Assembly: GCF_037102585.1 (NCBI RefSeq)
Contig: NW_027043820.1
Location: 523,501 to 587,500, forward strand
DNA: 64,000 nt
Direction: 5' to 3'
From: Saccharomycopsis crataegensis
Taxonomy: Eukaryota; Ascomycota; Saccharomycetes; Ascoideales; Saccharomycopsidaceae
A program made the position numbers and the translations under genes. The notes under the pieces are model-generated. The model did not search any database, was not told the DNA's origin, and saw only the letters and a program-made list of their open reading frames with translations. Position 1 is the first letter of the stretch. The number at the start of each line of letters is the position of its first letter. Positions 7,680-18,839 of the stretch are shown here, piece after piece.

Positions 7680-10469
7680 TTAAGCAACGGTATAACGCCC
7701 AGTGGAACTTTTCTTTGCCTCATCCATCAAATGAACCCTCATTGCTTGGATGATCGATTCCTTTATCAAGTTTACAGCATTCGCAACTTGATGTCGCGTA
7801 TCACCTTCAATGAGTAAATATAACTTGGGCTCATCAGTGTCCTTAATTGGCTTATCCAAGTCTTTGTAAAACCTACCTTTTGAAGTAAGCGAACAGCTTG
7901 TATCCTCAATAATTCTTCGGATGGCCTCTCTATTCGTGACATTCCATCTAACATTTTGGGGAAGGTCGTTAACATTAATTTTAGAGTGGAACGCCCCAGA
8001 GTCTGGAGAGTTCTCAGCTTTGCCTTCATGGACTTCAAAGTCCGATATCTCTGCCAACTTGCTACCAATGGCTTTACTATCAGCTTCACTAGCTTTCTCA
8101 TTAACTTTAGTATTCTCATCTACATCAGCCCCAACATCTCCAGTGTCGAATTTTTGCTTGATTAGCCTTTTTTTCTCGTCCCTCTGAGCCTCAAGTTTCT
8201 CCAAGCCTTTACCACCAAATCCCATGAAGAACTTCTCTTTTCCTTTCTTTATTCCAAGTAGAAATTGATTTGCAAGGTCCTTTAACCGGGTAGGCACCTC
8301 AACGTTGGACAATTTCAACGCTTTAGCGATATCGTATGCTGCTCTCTCTTGTGATTCCATCAAAAATGAGACAACTATACCTTTTGCCCCAGCTCTCCCA
8401 GTTCTTCCAGCTCTATGGACATAATCCTCGATATGGTTTGGACAATCATAGTTGATTACTAGTTTTAATCCAAGAACGTCTAAACCCCTTGCAGCAATTG
8501 AGGTTGCAATCAATATTTTATTCTTACCCTTTTTGAAATTGTTTATGGATTGGTCTCTTTCAGCTTGGTTTTTACCCCCATGTAACGCCTCACATTCATA
8601 ACCTTTATTTACTAATCTTTTTGAAAGAGAATCGCAGTTTTCTTGTCTATCGACAAAGATTAAAACTTTGTCCTCACTTGAGGTATCTAATCCCAAGAAT
8701 GGTTTACCCTGATTAAAAAAATGACCAAGAATTTCCAATAGTTTTAAAAACTTTTGATTTTCATTTTCAAAAATTTCAATATGTTGTTTCACATCTTCAT
8801 TAACACCTTTCAAACCGATTTTAATTTCCAAGGGGTCACGATTCAAAATTTTTCTAGCTAGTTTCTCTAGTTTGAGAGGAAACGTGGCACTGAATAATAC
8901 TTTTTGACTGTCAGGTCTAATACAATCAAGGATCATACTGATTTGCGGCTGAAAGCCCATATCAAACATTCTATCTGCTTCATCTATGACCACAAAAGTT
9001 ACTTGTATTAGGGATAGCTTTTTTAAGGACAATAAATCTATTAATCGTCCAGGAGTGGCAATTACTAGATCAATTCCCCCAGCTAGCTTGCTTATTTGTT
9101 TTGATATATTTTCACCACCAAATAAAGGTATTGATTTCACCGTAGCATCAATCATTTTTGCTACTTTATGAGTTTGGACCGCCAATTCTCTGGTTGGAAC
9201 CAATATAATAGCCAAAGGATCTTTAATGTTAGAACTTCTTCGATCATTGATATGTCTAAACAAGGGAAGGATGAAACTTAAGCTCTTACCTGATCCTGTT
9301 TTGGCAATACCAATAATATCTCTTCCTTGGAGAGTTGCTGGTATACTTTGTGCCTGAATCGGAGTTGGTTTTTCAAACTTTAGATCATCCACAAGGATAT
9401 CCAAGTAGTGAGAGGGCAAACCCAATTGTGACCAAATGAGGACAGGATTTGGGGGGTTTATTCCATTGACTTTTATACCATCTAATTCCATTCTCAAAAT
9501 ATTAACCACATCTTTATCTAAACCGCTAACTTCCTGGCTTTCAATGTAAAAGTTTTTCCTAAAGTCCAGATAGTCAATTTCGCTGTGGTCGACCTTACAT
9601 AATTTTTTCTCCTTCGAGCTATTAGATTTCATTTTGCTGATGATATCCATAACATTTTCTTTGTGATTATTATCATCGTCCATGCTGGCCAAATTCTCTT
9701 CATCAGAATCTGCCACCACTTCAAGCTCTTCTCCAACCAGCAGATCTTTTGAGCTGTCCGCCATATTCGCCAAAAATTCATCAAGCAGATCTTGGACGTC
9801 AATATCTTCCGAATGATTGTCAGATTTAGGAGCAATGGGTAGAGATTTTCGATTTAAAATCTTTGGCCTCTTAAATTCTCGTTTATCATTATCACTGTCG
9901 TTTTCAAACACCAGCCTGATAGTTGTTTTCGCCTTTTGACCCTTTACTCCAAATGTCTTTCGGTTCTTGAAGCCATTAGCGTTTAAGACTTTGGGCTTAG
10001 TAAGAATGACAGGTTTTTTTGCTGTAACAGAAGATATCAGAACAAGTGGTGGCCCAGGTGATTTTGACGATGCCGCCTTTTGCTGCTCTTTTTTCTTCTT
10101 CCATGCTTCGAGTTTCTCTCTTCTCAACCTCTTTTTTTTCTCTTCCTCAGTCTCTCTTTTCGATGACCCGGAATCATTTGATTCCGGTTTATCGTTGCTG
10201 ACAATGTTATGATTACTTAAATTAGTATTAATATGTGATTCTTTAGTTCCTTTCTCTATTCGCAAATCACGGTTGTCATTATTTGACTTAGACTGCTGTC
10301 CACTTGGCGAGGCAGAAAAAGAACAAGAATTACTTACTCTGGTACCATTGCTAATGCCCCCCTGTATTTCCAGTGATCCAGCACCACCATCATAACTTGA
10401 TGACCTAGCCGTAATTCCTCGATGGTCACCAGGAAAACCCCCGTTGTTATTGTTATTACCAAATCCCAT
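7680..10469 (-). CDS. PRP5: Pre-mRNA splicing DEAD-box ATPase Prp5
   Basis: 929-aa DEAD-box RNA-dependent ATPase. Prp5 bridges U1 and U2 snRNPs and proofreads branch-point pairing during prespliceosome assembly in the nucleus. The N-terminus has the family's basic KKRLRREKLEAWKKKK stretch, followed by acidic, disordered sequence. Core motifs in order are a Q motif (PTPIQAQSIP, about residue 370), motif I AKTGSGKS, PTRELA, TPGRLIDLL, DEAD (about 495), SAT, RGLD and HRAGRTGR (about 690). Motif I has GKS rather than GKT, a tolerated variant. Length is a little above the 849 aa of the S. cerevisiae protein. It is transcribed divergently from PHS1 across 190 bp. The ATG at 10469 is the first in frame. 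Confidence 0.93.
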   Translation of the reverse strand: MGFGNNNNNGGFPGDHRGITARSSSYDGGAGSLEIQGGISNGTRVSNSCSFSASPSGQQSKSNNDNRDLRIEKGTKESHINTNLSNHNIVSNDKPESNDSGSSKRETEEEKKKRLRREKLEAWKKKKEQQKAASSKSPGPPLVLISSVTAKKPVILTKPKVLNANGFKNRKTFGVKGQKAKTTIRLVFENDSDNDKREFKRPKILNRKSLPIAPKSDNHSEDIDVQDLLDEFLANMADSSKDLLVGEELEVVADSDEENLASMDDDNNHKENVMDIISKMKSNSSKEKKLCKVDHSEIDYLDFRKNFYIESQEVSGLDKDVVNILRMELDGIKVNGINPPNPVLIWSQLGLPSHYLDILVDDLKFEKPTPIQAQSIPATLQGRDIIGIAKTGSGKSLSFILPLFRHINDRRSSNIKDPLAIILVPTRELAVQTHKVAKMIDATVKSIPLFGGENISKQISKLAGGIDLVIATPGRLIDLLSLKKLSLIQVTFVVIDEADRMFDMGFQPQISMILDCIRPDSQKVLFSATFPLKLEKLARKILNRDPLEIKIGLKGVNEDVKQHIEIFENENQKFLKLLEILGHFFNQGKPFLGLDTSSEDKVLIFVDRQENCDSLSKRLVNKGYECEALHGGKNQAERDQSINNFKKGKNKILIATSIAARGLDVLGLKLVINYDCPNHIEDYVHRAGRTGRAGAKGIVVSFLMESQERAAYDIAKALKLSNVEVPTRLKDLANQFLLGIKKGKEKFFMGFGGKGLEKLEAQRDEKKRLIKQKFDTGDVGADVDENTKVNEKASEADSKAIGSKLAEISDFEVHEGKAENSPDSGAFHSKINVNDLPQNVRWNVTNREAIRRIIEDTSCSLTSKGRFYKDLDKPIKDTDEPKLYLLIEGDTRHQVANAVNLIKESIIQAMRVHLMDEAKKSSTGRYTVA

Positions 10470-10659
10470 TATTTATGCATCATAATATTTTTCAAGAAAG
10501 ATATATAACAATAAAGAATTTTTTTGTCCTCCGTTTTTGTTACAATCAAAAACCATCACCAGGGCACACAACATATTTTTTTTTTGGGAAAGAGAGCCCT
10601 CAAAAATGTTGGTAATATAAACAATACTCATAAGTCATCACAAATACACCACACCAACA
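10470..10659. promoter_or_regulatory. Divergent promoter between PRP5 and PHS1
   Basis: 190-bp spacer between divergent start codons, with T-rich tracts (10577-10586) and short AT stretches. No factor site can be assigned with confidence. Confidence 0.5.
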
Positions 10660-11352
10660 ATGTCTGAAACACAACAGAAAGTACCAGAAAACAAGGGTGC
10701 TGACTCCACTAAAAAGAAGCAACCCCGCTGGATTTTGCACTACAACTCGCTTAGTGCAACATTGTGGTTTGTGGTGCTCAGTAATACCATTTATTTCACT
10801 GCGTTTTATGGCCAGCCGCAATTCTTCACCTCGACTTCCCGGTTATTAACAGTGATCCAATGTTTCGCAGCCGTCGAAATATACAATTCTTTGGTTGGCA
10901 ACGTCCGTGCGCCACTATTCACCACCATCGCCCAAGTGTCCTCCCGGCTTTTGGTAGTGCTTGGGGTATTCACGGTGCTTCCTAATTCTGAAATTAATTA
11001 CGGCTTCGCTTATGTGACATTATCCATTGCTTGGTCGATCACAGAAATTGTTAGATACTCGTTCTATGCCATTAATATCGAGACTGGTGGGAACGCCCCA
11101 GATTTCTTGGTGTGGTTGAGATACTCAACTTTCATCCCGTTGTACCCATTGGGGATCTCCAGTGAATGTTGGATCATTTATAATTCATTAACCGACGCTG
11201 ATAATGTTGTTGGTGTTTGGTACAAATGGTTCTTCATTGGATCTCTTCTCACATATGTTCCAGGCTCTTATGTTCTTTTCACATACATGTTGAATCTGAG
11301 AAAGAAGGTCATGAAGTCTTTGAAGGAACAATCCGATAAAAAGAAGAAATGA
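10660..11352 (+). CDS. PHS1: Very-long-chain 3-hydroxyacyl-CoA dehydratase
   Basis: 230-aa ER membrane enzyme, the third step of very-long-chain fatty acid elongation (3-hydroxyacyl-CoA to trans-2-enoyl-CoA), feeding ceramide and sphingolipid synthesis. Several hydrophobic helices cover residues about 25-215. The diagnostic segment YPLGISSEC places Tyr162 and Glu169 seven residues apart, as the catalytic Tyr149/Glu156 pair of S. cerevisiae Phs1. A lysine-rich C-terminus (SDKKKK) could act as a di-lysine ER-retrieval signal. Length fits the family (217 aa in S. cerevisiae). The start is supported by AACAATGTC context. Followed by an AT-rich 246-bp tail shared with convergent STU2. Confidence 0.94.
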   Translation: MSETQQKVPENKGADSTKKKQPRWILHYNSLSATLWFVVLSNTIYFTAFYGQPQFFTSTSRLLTVIQCFAAVEIYNSLVGNVRAPLFTTIAQVSSRLLVVLGVFTVLPNSEINYGFAYVTLSIAWSITEIVRYSFYAINIETGGNAPDFLVWLRYSTFIPLYPLGISSECWIIYNSLTDADNVVGVWYKWFFIGSLLTYVPGSYVLFTYMLNLRKKVMKSLKEQSDKKKK

Positions 11353-11598
11353 TCAGTAGTATGCCTATAAGAAGTTTCTTTGCTTTTACAAATAATTCAA
11401 TGGTCTTATATTATGGTTGTAAATATAGAAGTTACTAATAATAGCTGATCCTATAGATTCACAATTTTAGAAATCACTTAAATACTGGATATTAGCGTCA
11501 GTATAAATTAATATATATATATTAAATCTATTGTAATCAACAAAAGGAAAAAAAAAAGAAAAAAAAAAAAGAGAATCTTCTTTTAGATGTTCCATAAT

Positions 11599-14342
11599 TT
11601 AAATATTTCTCGAGCGATACTTCATCTTTTCAATCCTTGCTTTCAAATTTATCGTGACTTCGTTTGCCCGTTTCCACTCCTCATCATTATCCGTATTTAA
11701 TCCCGTTGGTCTTGGATCATTTCTAAATGACAGAGACTTATTTCGAGAAATACCAGTGTTTTCCTTCTCTTCAATTGTGAGTTTCCCTACCCCAGTATTT
11801 ATATCGTTGGCCAATGATTTAGTATTTGACGGTAAACCAGACTCTTGATTTGGTGAATGATTTGATGGAGGAGTTGGTGAATGACTTGGCCTTGAATGTT
11901 GCTTTGAAAATGCTATTGGTTGACCAAAACCCCCGCCACTCTTGGTCATAATCCCCAAGGTACTATTTCTTTTACTCTTATCTAGATTAGAAAATTTGGG
12001 TGTCGAAGAAAAGTTCATTGCTAATTGAGATGTCGAAGGCATGCTCATTCTTGATATGCTGTTTTTTGATTTCTGCAATTGCGAATATTTTTCTTGCAAG
12101 TCAAACAATGTTTGTTGCGACTTTTCATAATCAACTATCAATCTAGATATTTGGGTATCCTTGGATTTTAATTTCAAATTTATCCCCGTGGTTTCGTCCA
12201 CAAGTTGTTGATACCTCAATTTGAAGGATTCCATTTCAGTTTGCAAGAGCTTTTTCTCTTGACTAGAAATTTCTAGAGAATTCTGTAATTCCTGTTTTTG
12301 CTTTACCCACGATTGTTTTTCAGTGCGTAGTTGCTCCAATTCTTTCAATTCCTCAACACTTATCGCGCTAAAGTTACTGTTGAATGCCACATTTTCCAAT
12401 TTGCTTGTCAATGACGATCCATTATGTGATTTATTGATCACCATGGAAGTCAACCCCCTGCTTGATTTTAAACTAACGTCATTTCTTTTCAAAGGAGAGC
12501 TAGCTTCTCTTTTACTCGGTATGCTCGCCATATTTTTCTTTTTCAACCCACTCTCGATACCAACTGTTGGCGGGGGAGATATCTTATCAATAGATAGCCG
12601 AGGGTTTCCACTCAAGGGATTCCTGGATGGTGGTTTTTTACCAACAGGTTTTCCGGTTGGTGCTCTCTTAGCAGCATTATTACTGACCGCGGAAGTTGGC
12701 TTCACGCTAACTTCAGCTTTTTCAAAGAATTCTTTGATTTTTTTCCGTTTTATATCGTCAAATTTGTCCATATATTGATTTAAAGGTCTTTCACCAACTA
12801 CTTTCATCAAGGTACCAATAGTTTCTTGAGCAGCATTACGAACTGGGGCCTGACTATCTGCTGAGGTCTTAATGGATTGATTCATTATCATCTCTATTTC
12901 ACCTTGGGTAGGAATGACTGGAGTTTTCAGCAAACATTTAGTGAGAAACTTATGGACTTCCTCTTTTACTTTGGGGATTTTGCTCTTTTGTAATACACCA
13001 ATGGTATCCTCTAATGTTATCGATAAAGATGAATATTTAAACATTGTATCCAATAAATTCAATAGAGGATCAAGAACTTGAGGTTTCTTTTCTTTGGTTC
13101 TCTCTAAAACTGGAACGAAAATTAACGGTAAGTATTTGTTAAAATCCAGTCTCAAACCTTTAGCCAAACTATCAGTAATTTCTGCTGCCAATTGCACCAC
13201 CTGCAAGTTAACATCCTTCATACACTTGGCCATGGTTTTAATGAATTCAGAATAATCATCTAATTTATACTTCAACTCCTTGAATAATGGCTGGATCTCT
13301 TCTAATATTTCCTTTCTTTCTTTCCATTTGCTGGATTTAATTTGGATTGGTAAAGAGGCCGGGATCTTCGATAATACATCAGTTGGCGCCACCAAATCAA
13401 ATGGATCAGCCTCGGAAGACCCACTTTCTGTCATATTTACATCGTCATCATCTTGATTCTCACCATTTCCTTTATTATTGTTTTGATTCTGATATCTTGA
13501 TAATTGTTCTTGCTGAGATCTTAACAATCTGGTCTGTTGAGGTCTAACATCACCCAATTTTTCAAATTCCGCGGACAATTCTTTTTGTTGCACGACTTTC
13601 AAATCATTGAGAAGCAAAGCCTCTATTGATTTCCCCATCCATTTATACAATTCGATGGCAATATTAGTGGCCTCAATTCTAACTTTCTTATCGGCATGAG
13701 AAAATAATTTTGGTAAATGAGGCAAAATAAATTTAGGATCGATTGTGTTTGTACCGAAACTCTTTAGAAGCTCATATAATGCATTCGCAGTACCTGCTAC
13801 GAGCTTTGGTAGTCTATGTTTTAAATAAGGCGTGATTTCTTCGATGACGGGCGTCGGCTCATCCAATTCAATCAATAAATGCAATGCTTCAATTGTCTTC
13901 AGCTTCGACCCGGCTCTAGAAGATGCCAACCCTTTCTCAACCAATGGAGCAACCACTTGCGAACGGATTTTCAAGCAAGCATTTGGTCCACAATATTGAA
14001 GGAAGTTGTTAATCACCGCGATACCTGATTCTTGCGCGACGACATTGGAATCACCAGCAATTTTCTTAAAGAGCGAAGGGTTAGATAAGTAGGCAGCAAA
14101 GCAAGTGTCATTTTCTCCTGCTGATTTGGCAAAATTATCCAGAAGCTCGTCGTACGCCCCTAGACGGACTTTCCAGATCTGCTGATGTTAGTGATTTGAG
14201 CACAAATATGATCAACAAAGAAGTACATATCTATATATGAATATATTCAAACGAAGCCAAAATAAATGATAGAAAAATGACCTACCTTATGGACCAATCT
14301 ATCTTCGAGAGGCAATTTTGAATAATCTTCCTCTGTCGACAT
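11599..14342 (-). CDS. STU2: Microtubule polymerase Stu2 (XMAP215/Dis1 family), two exons
   Basis: Spliced gene: exon 1 14342-14286 (19 codons), intron 14285-14179, exon 2 14178-11599, giving 878 aa, close to the 888 aa of S. cerevisiae Stu2. Exon 1 plus the start of exon 2 reads PLEDRLVHK|IWKVRLGAY, matching the start of the family's TOG1 domain (PLEERLTYKLWKARLEAY in yeast). TOG1 fills about residues 1-250 and TOG2 starts about 290 (SSKWKERKEILEEIQ). A Ser/Lys/Pro-rich basic linker follows (about 520-640), then a coiled coil (about 630-735) for dimerisation. Stu2 adds tubulin at plus ends and works at kinetochores and spindle poles. Without exon 1 the frame would open only at a non-ATG codon (14016). 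Confidence 0.92.
14179..14285 (-). other. STU2 intron (107 nt)
   Basis: Phase-0 intron. The 5' splice site is GTAGGT (less common than GTATGT), the branch point is CACTAAC (plus 14187-14193), and the 3' site is CAG ending at 14179, only a few bases past the branch. An alternative CAG three bases earlier would add one Gln. Confidence 0.85.
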
Positions 14343-14550
14343 TGTTCTTTTTATTATATTTGCTATTAATCAAATCGTATCCAATTGTACCGTACATAAC
14401 AAATCTTCTCATTTTTTTTTGGAGGTAAAGAAAAAAAAAAATGTAAACAAAGTCACATGAGCACCGTTGACACGGTTCATATACACACGTAAGAGGAAAA
14501 CCTCTTCGATATAACCTTTATATTCTGCTGTTTTTCTTGTTTTTTTTTAT

Positions 14551-15996
14551 CTAATGATGATTTAGCAAGACATCTATAATTTTTTTGGCTTCCATATTTG
14601 CCAAAAGTATGCGGTTCAAAGCATTGGTGAAGCCCTCTAAGCTGATTGTCGCGTTATCGCTGGCCAACCTTACTGCTTCATTTCGTAGTTCAAGAAGATA
14701 AATAATCTTTTCTGTCAGTAGCACAGCCCTGACATTTTTTCCATCAAGCCTAAGAATTTCACTAATCTGCCTCATGTACCCTGAAAATTTATAGAGACTC
14801 TTGATAATAGTAATACGGGTTAGTAGATCAAGTCTTAATGTTTGATATCCGGGATCCGGGAGAGAAAGCGATAAATATAGGTTCAATAATGCAATTCCAA
14901 GCACATTATTGAATTGGTCGATACCGACAAAATATTCATTGTCAATATTAGAATCTTCCGGTACATGATTGATGAAAAATAAAGATTTTGTTGATGATGA
15001 TTTGAAAATTGAAGAATTGGATAGAGGATGAACTTTAAGATTCGAATCCCCCGGGATTGGAAATAAGAAATTAAAGTTGGAAAAATCATTCAACGTTATT
15101 GGATCTTCCTGGTAAAAATCATCCCTGATGTCAACATAGGTGACATCATCATTTAACGAAATTACATGGGATTCTTGATCATAATCCCATACATCTGATC
15201 TATCGATTGCATAGGTATGTGTTCGCTGTACCTCTAAGCTGAAATCGAAATGAAGGATTTTGTCATAGATACAATTGATAGTATTCATATAACTTTCAAG
15301 GACCTCATGTGCTTTTGTTTCAACACCAACCACCTTTTTTTCTGACAATATTATGAAATTAACATTCACTTTGCTGTCAACGCTAGATTTCCCCATGGCG
15401 AAATAAGTCTCCAAGTCCTTTGTTCCTGCAAGATTTCCTTTTTGAAAAAACGATAGTTCATCACTGAAGAAGCTATTAATAATGAGTTGGGTGATGAAAT
15501 AAGGAAGATCATTACTATTGATAGTTTCCATGGTATGATACAACACCGCGAAATTTTGGAACGGATCAGTATATATTGCGTCTGATTCCCCAAGAAATAG
15601 TCTAATTTCGTATAATTGGTTTTCTCTGATCGATTTAGCATACTGATAGTCTCCAATTTCTTCAATATACGGATTGTTAATTAGCAGAAACCTATAGCCT
15701 TGGAAATTTAGATCTAGCTGACCAAGCTTGTAGTCAAGCTGGACCTGAGTGGCTTCTGCCAAGTCGAGGAACTTGAATTTATCATAAGAAGTAATAAAAA
15801 TGGGGATTTCAAAGTGTATATCCCGGATAGGGTCCTCGGAGAGGAAATTGGATATCTTGAGGATATAATCAGTTTCCGAGAGTGGTGTTTGAAACTTGAG
15901 GATCATCCATGATGCAATGATAGCACAACATGAAACAGCAGATAGCAAGAAGGAAATATTGCCCCCTATCCAAGAGCACTTTAGATTCGAGAGCAT
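14551..15996 (-). CDS. GPI17: GPI transamidase subunit (PIG-S/Gpi17)
   Basis: 481-aa protein with an N-terminal membrane segment (about 12-34, FLLSAVSCCAIIASWMIL), a long lumenal region, and a C-terminal segment with hydrophobic stretches (GIALLNLYLSLSLPDPG at about 365-380) typical of the PIG-S/Gpi17 family. That family is part of the ER complex attaching GPI anchors to proteins. S. cerevisiae Gpi17 is 534 aa. The usual second transmembrane helix near the C-terminus is not obvious, so topology is uncertain. Assignment rests on overall pattern rather than a short catalytic motif. It is followed on the same strand by STU2. Confidence 0.7.
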   Translation of the reverse strand: MLSNLKCSWIGGNISFLLSAVSCCAIIASWMILKFQTPLSETDYILKISNFLSEDPIRDIHFEIPIFITSYDKFKFLDLAEATQVQLDYKLGQLDLNFQGYRFLLINNPYIEEIGDYQYAKSIRENQLYEIRLFLGESDAIYTDPFQNFAVLYHTMETINSNDLPYFITQLIINSFFSDELSFFQKGNLAGTKDLETYFAMGKSSVDSKVNVNFIILSEKKVVGVETKAHEVLESYMNTINCIYDKILHFDFSLEVQRTHTYAIDRSDVWDYDQESHVISLNDDVTYVDIRDDFYQEDPITLNDFSNFNFLFPIPGDSNLKVHPLSNSSIFKSSSTKSLFFINHVPEDSNIDNEYFVGIDQFNNVLGIALLNLYLSLSLPDPGYQTLRLDLLTRITIIKSLYKFSGYMRQISEILRLDGKNVRAVLLTEKIIYLLELRNEAVRLASDNATISLEGFTNALNRILLANMEAKKIIDVLLNHH

Positions 15997-18839
15997 TTAT
16001 AACATGGAAAAAAACTAGCACTAGATATTCACAGTATTGAAATAGTTAATATCATCTGATTTTAAGATAAAATGCCAAAATTGCTGTTTCATCCGATGTA
16101 AAATTTTCTGATGTGTTCGGAACGATACCAAAACAGCGGGTCTTTTGAAAGAGATACAATATCAAGATTTGATATTAGCAAATATTTGGAGATGAAAAAA
16201 ACGGTAGAGAGGAAGCTCATGTGTGGTTTCATAACCGACAGTTAAATATTGTAACGATTCAATGCAAATCCAAAAGAAATGATCATCGAATTTTACTCTC
16301 GATCTGGGAATTTATCTGGTTTCAGTAAACCAAACAAAGAAGTTGCGGAAGATCAAGTAAGTTTGGGAACAATAGCAAGAAATCCTTCACATCATAGCAG
16401 AAGAATTTGAAAGATATCATATGTGAATTCAGACAAGGCTATTAATATACTTTGGGCCGTATTTGGATATTGTTCTATGAGAAGTCTTCAGATTCTATCA
16501 GTACTCACCTAACTGCGAGGGTATTATAGCTAAAAAGCCACCACAGTGAAATTACCCATAGTTGAAAAAACTATGTGAAGGCAAATTAAGAAAAAAAAAG
16601 GTTTGTCTATATTTTGTTTCCAATCCTTAGAAAAGCTTTGAGAAATACATCATTTTCCCAAAATTGAGCCCTTCGAGACAATCCTCTAATCTAATTGAAC
16701 AAAATAGAAAATCTATACACTGAAATATCTCATTTAGTGGGTCAAAAAGTTTCCGAAACAACAAAGAATGCAAGAGTGGAGGATTATACCTAGGATGACA
16801 CTATATTAACACACAGACCCCGAAATCCAGAAGAAATTTTCCAAAAAATTGGCCTATCAACTCACGAGTTCCTGTACGGGAATATAAGCTGATTTCTCAT
16901 ATATTATATATTTATCTTCTTCTTCTTTCTAATAATTGAGCCATAAATCATTCAATACCTCGGCGTGTTGTCGTAGATAATTTGAATCACCCACAACTGG
17001 GGCTTTACTTTTCACTAACACGGTGTCATACATAAATCTTAGTGATATCCCATCCTCTGGGACACTTTATAACTGGGCCTGGCCCTGTTGTAAGTTCCCT
17101 TGATGCTGGAACTATCAAGCGGGTCTCACATTATATGCGTACTGCTCCTGGTTGGGATGGATGATCATGCCAGCACTAGTTTTTTCAGAATTACTCATCG
17201 TTTACCACGTTATATTGGTACCAAGCATCCTGAAGCTAATATACCAACCATTGAAGTGTCCACTTATGGAAGTCTTCCTATTAGCGAGTTCATTAGTACA
17301 TCTTTGATGTTGATGTATATTATCAAATACTATTTTTTTTTTTTTTGAGTATCACAAACTCTTCAGATTTTACCAGTGGTATATTTTCTAGTTCTTCAGC
17401 CAACAGCTCCTCTAGCATCTGTGTTCCACTTTCTGACTACTTGTTTCTCATTAGTCGTGGTACTTATGAAAACAGTGACGGCGGCACTAATGATTCATCT
17501 GGAGTGTTTTTCAGCTCAGCCACTGCCATTTTCATAGTGATTATTGGCGCCACTGATGCCTGAATAAAATGAATCCTCCTATGGTATGCTTAATAATCTG
17601 TACAATTACCACCTTTTACTGGAGCTCACACTTTTTTATTTTTATTAACTTTTTTATTATAATCAACTTTTTTAATTTTATAGATTCCTTAAATAGACAA
17701 CAACTCCAATTATATTTTTTTCTCTTCTTTTCTTAGTAGGAATTAGTCATGTCACACTTGAATCATGTACGTACATTGCAAGGATGAGAACTACTTATAT
17801 CGGCTTTGCTAATGTTAAGTACTCGGAAAAAAATAAATTACAATGTCAAGAAAGAATAATTGCTAGCATTATTGATGTGCCAAGATCAACGGACTATCTG
17901 TGCTCCATCTTTTGTCAAATTTCATTAGGATCAACATTCACGCATACTAAAACACACACACATATATATGGCAATAACAAGGTCTGTAACAATAAGAATA
18001 CATATAAAAATGTAATTTCCTGAGGGGTGATTCCTTGATAGGTAAACAAGCTGCCGTAAATAGTGAAAGCATTAAAAGGAAAAATTAACGAAGAGGTGTC
18101 CCAACAATATACACATGTTTCAATTCCTGGGAGATATTTGATAAAATACAAGCACAGAGTCGTACTTGATAATTCGTCATCATGATGGAAAAAATGGAAC
18201 TCTACATTCGCAAATATCCAATTTCAGGAACGGTTATTCGTAATATCACCGCAAGTAGACCAATAGCGTCTTTATTAAATTTAATATCTTCATTTTGAAA
18301 GGAGATTGGGACATTTACTATTTTCCAGTATAATAATATCCTCCATTATGGATAGTCCTATTTTGGCTTTGCATAAAATTAAACAACAATAAAACTCCGC
18401 AAAATCCAAAAAATTTCCAAGAATCGGTCTCTAGACCCTAGATACAGTGTATTGGAACAACTGCAGAGATATGCCCTCATGTTAATAATATAGTATAATA
18501 TCTTCATTTAATTTATTGTTATAATCGTTGGTTTATTAGTGGTCATCAAGAACACTAGTGTCGGAGATATCTAGCAATCTTCCGTGGGTAACGCTTTATG
18601 AAACTTTGGGTCTTTCACCCAAAAAAAAAAAGATTCTTTCCACTTTACCAGAAGAGGATTCGTTGGAAAAGGGGAGCAGAAAGTTTCGATTCGGAAGCAA
18701 GGACTTTGCTCATTATGATCATAAATGACATACAAATAATTCCAATATGGCACCAATTATTTGAATTTCAGAGTATTTTATATTATAACCATAATCAACA
18801 ACAACTAACATATTTTTATACTCAGAACAGACATCAAAA
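15997..18839. other. 2.8-kb gene-poor region
   Basis: No intact gene. It holds the relic at 17345-17563 and scattered short frames upstream of it (17100-17348, other frames) with no recognisable product. There are stretches of AT-rich sequence and a T-tract at 17333-17346. The sequence CAACTAAC...CTCAG just before 18840 looks like a branch point and 3' splice site, but I found no convincing 5' partner. Confidence 0.5.
17345..17563 (+). pseudogene. Relic related to the Ser/Thr-rich protein at 18840-19511
   Basis: The 72-codon frame contains SSSSICVP...RGTYENSDGGTNDSSG...FFSSATA. This aligns without large gaps with SSSACVP...GGTYTDSENDTYNSLG...SYASDT in the C-terminal part of the protein at 18840-19511: a shared CVP, GTY and acidic/Asn spacing, and the ORF ends shortly after. 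The upstream signal and spacer region is not recognisable, and the start lies in a T-rich stretch. I infer a decayed or diverged tandem copy; alternatively it is the last exon of a short gene with unseen upstream exons. Confidence 0.5.

Noticed and set aside
14016-14178. Start of STU2 at 14016
   Set aside because: The codon is GTG, and conserved TOG1 sequence continues upstream through exon 2 into exon 1.
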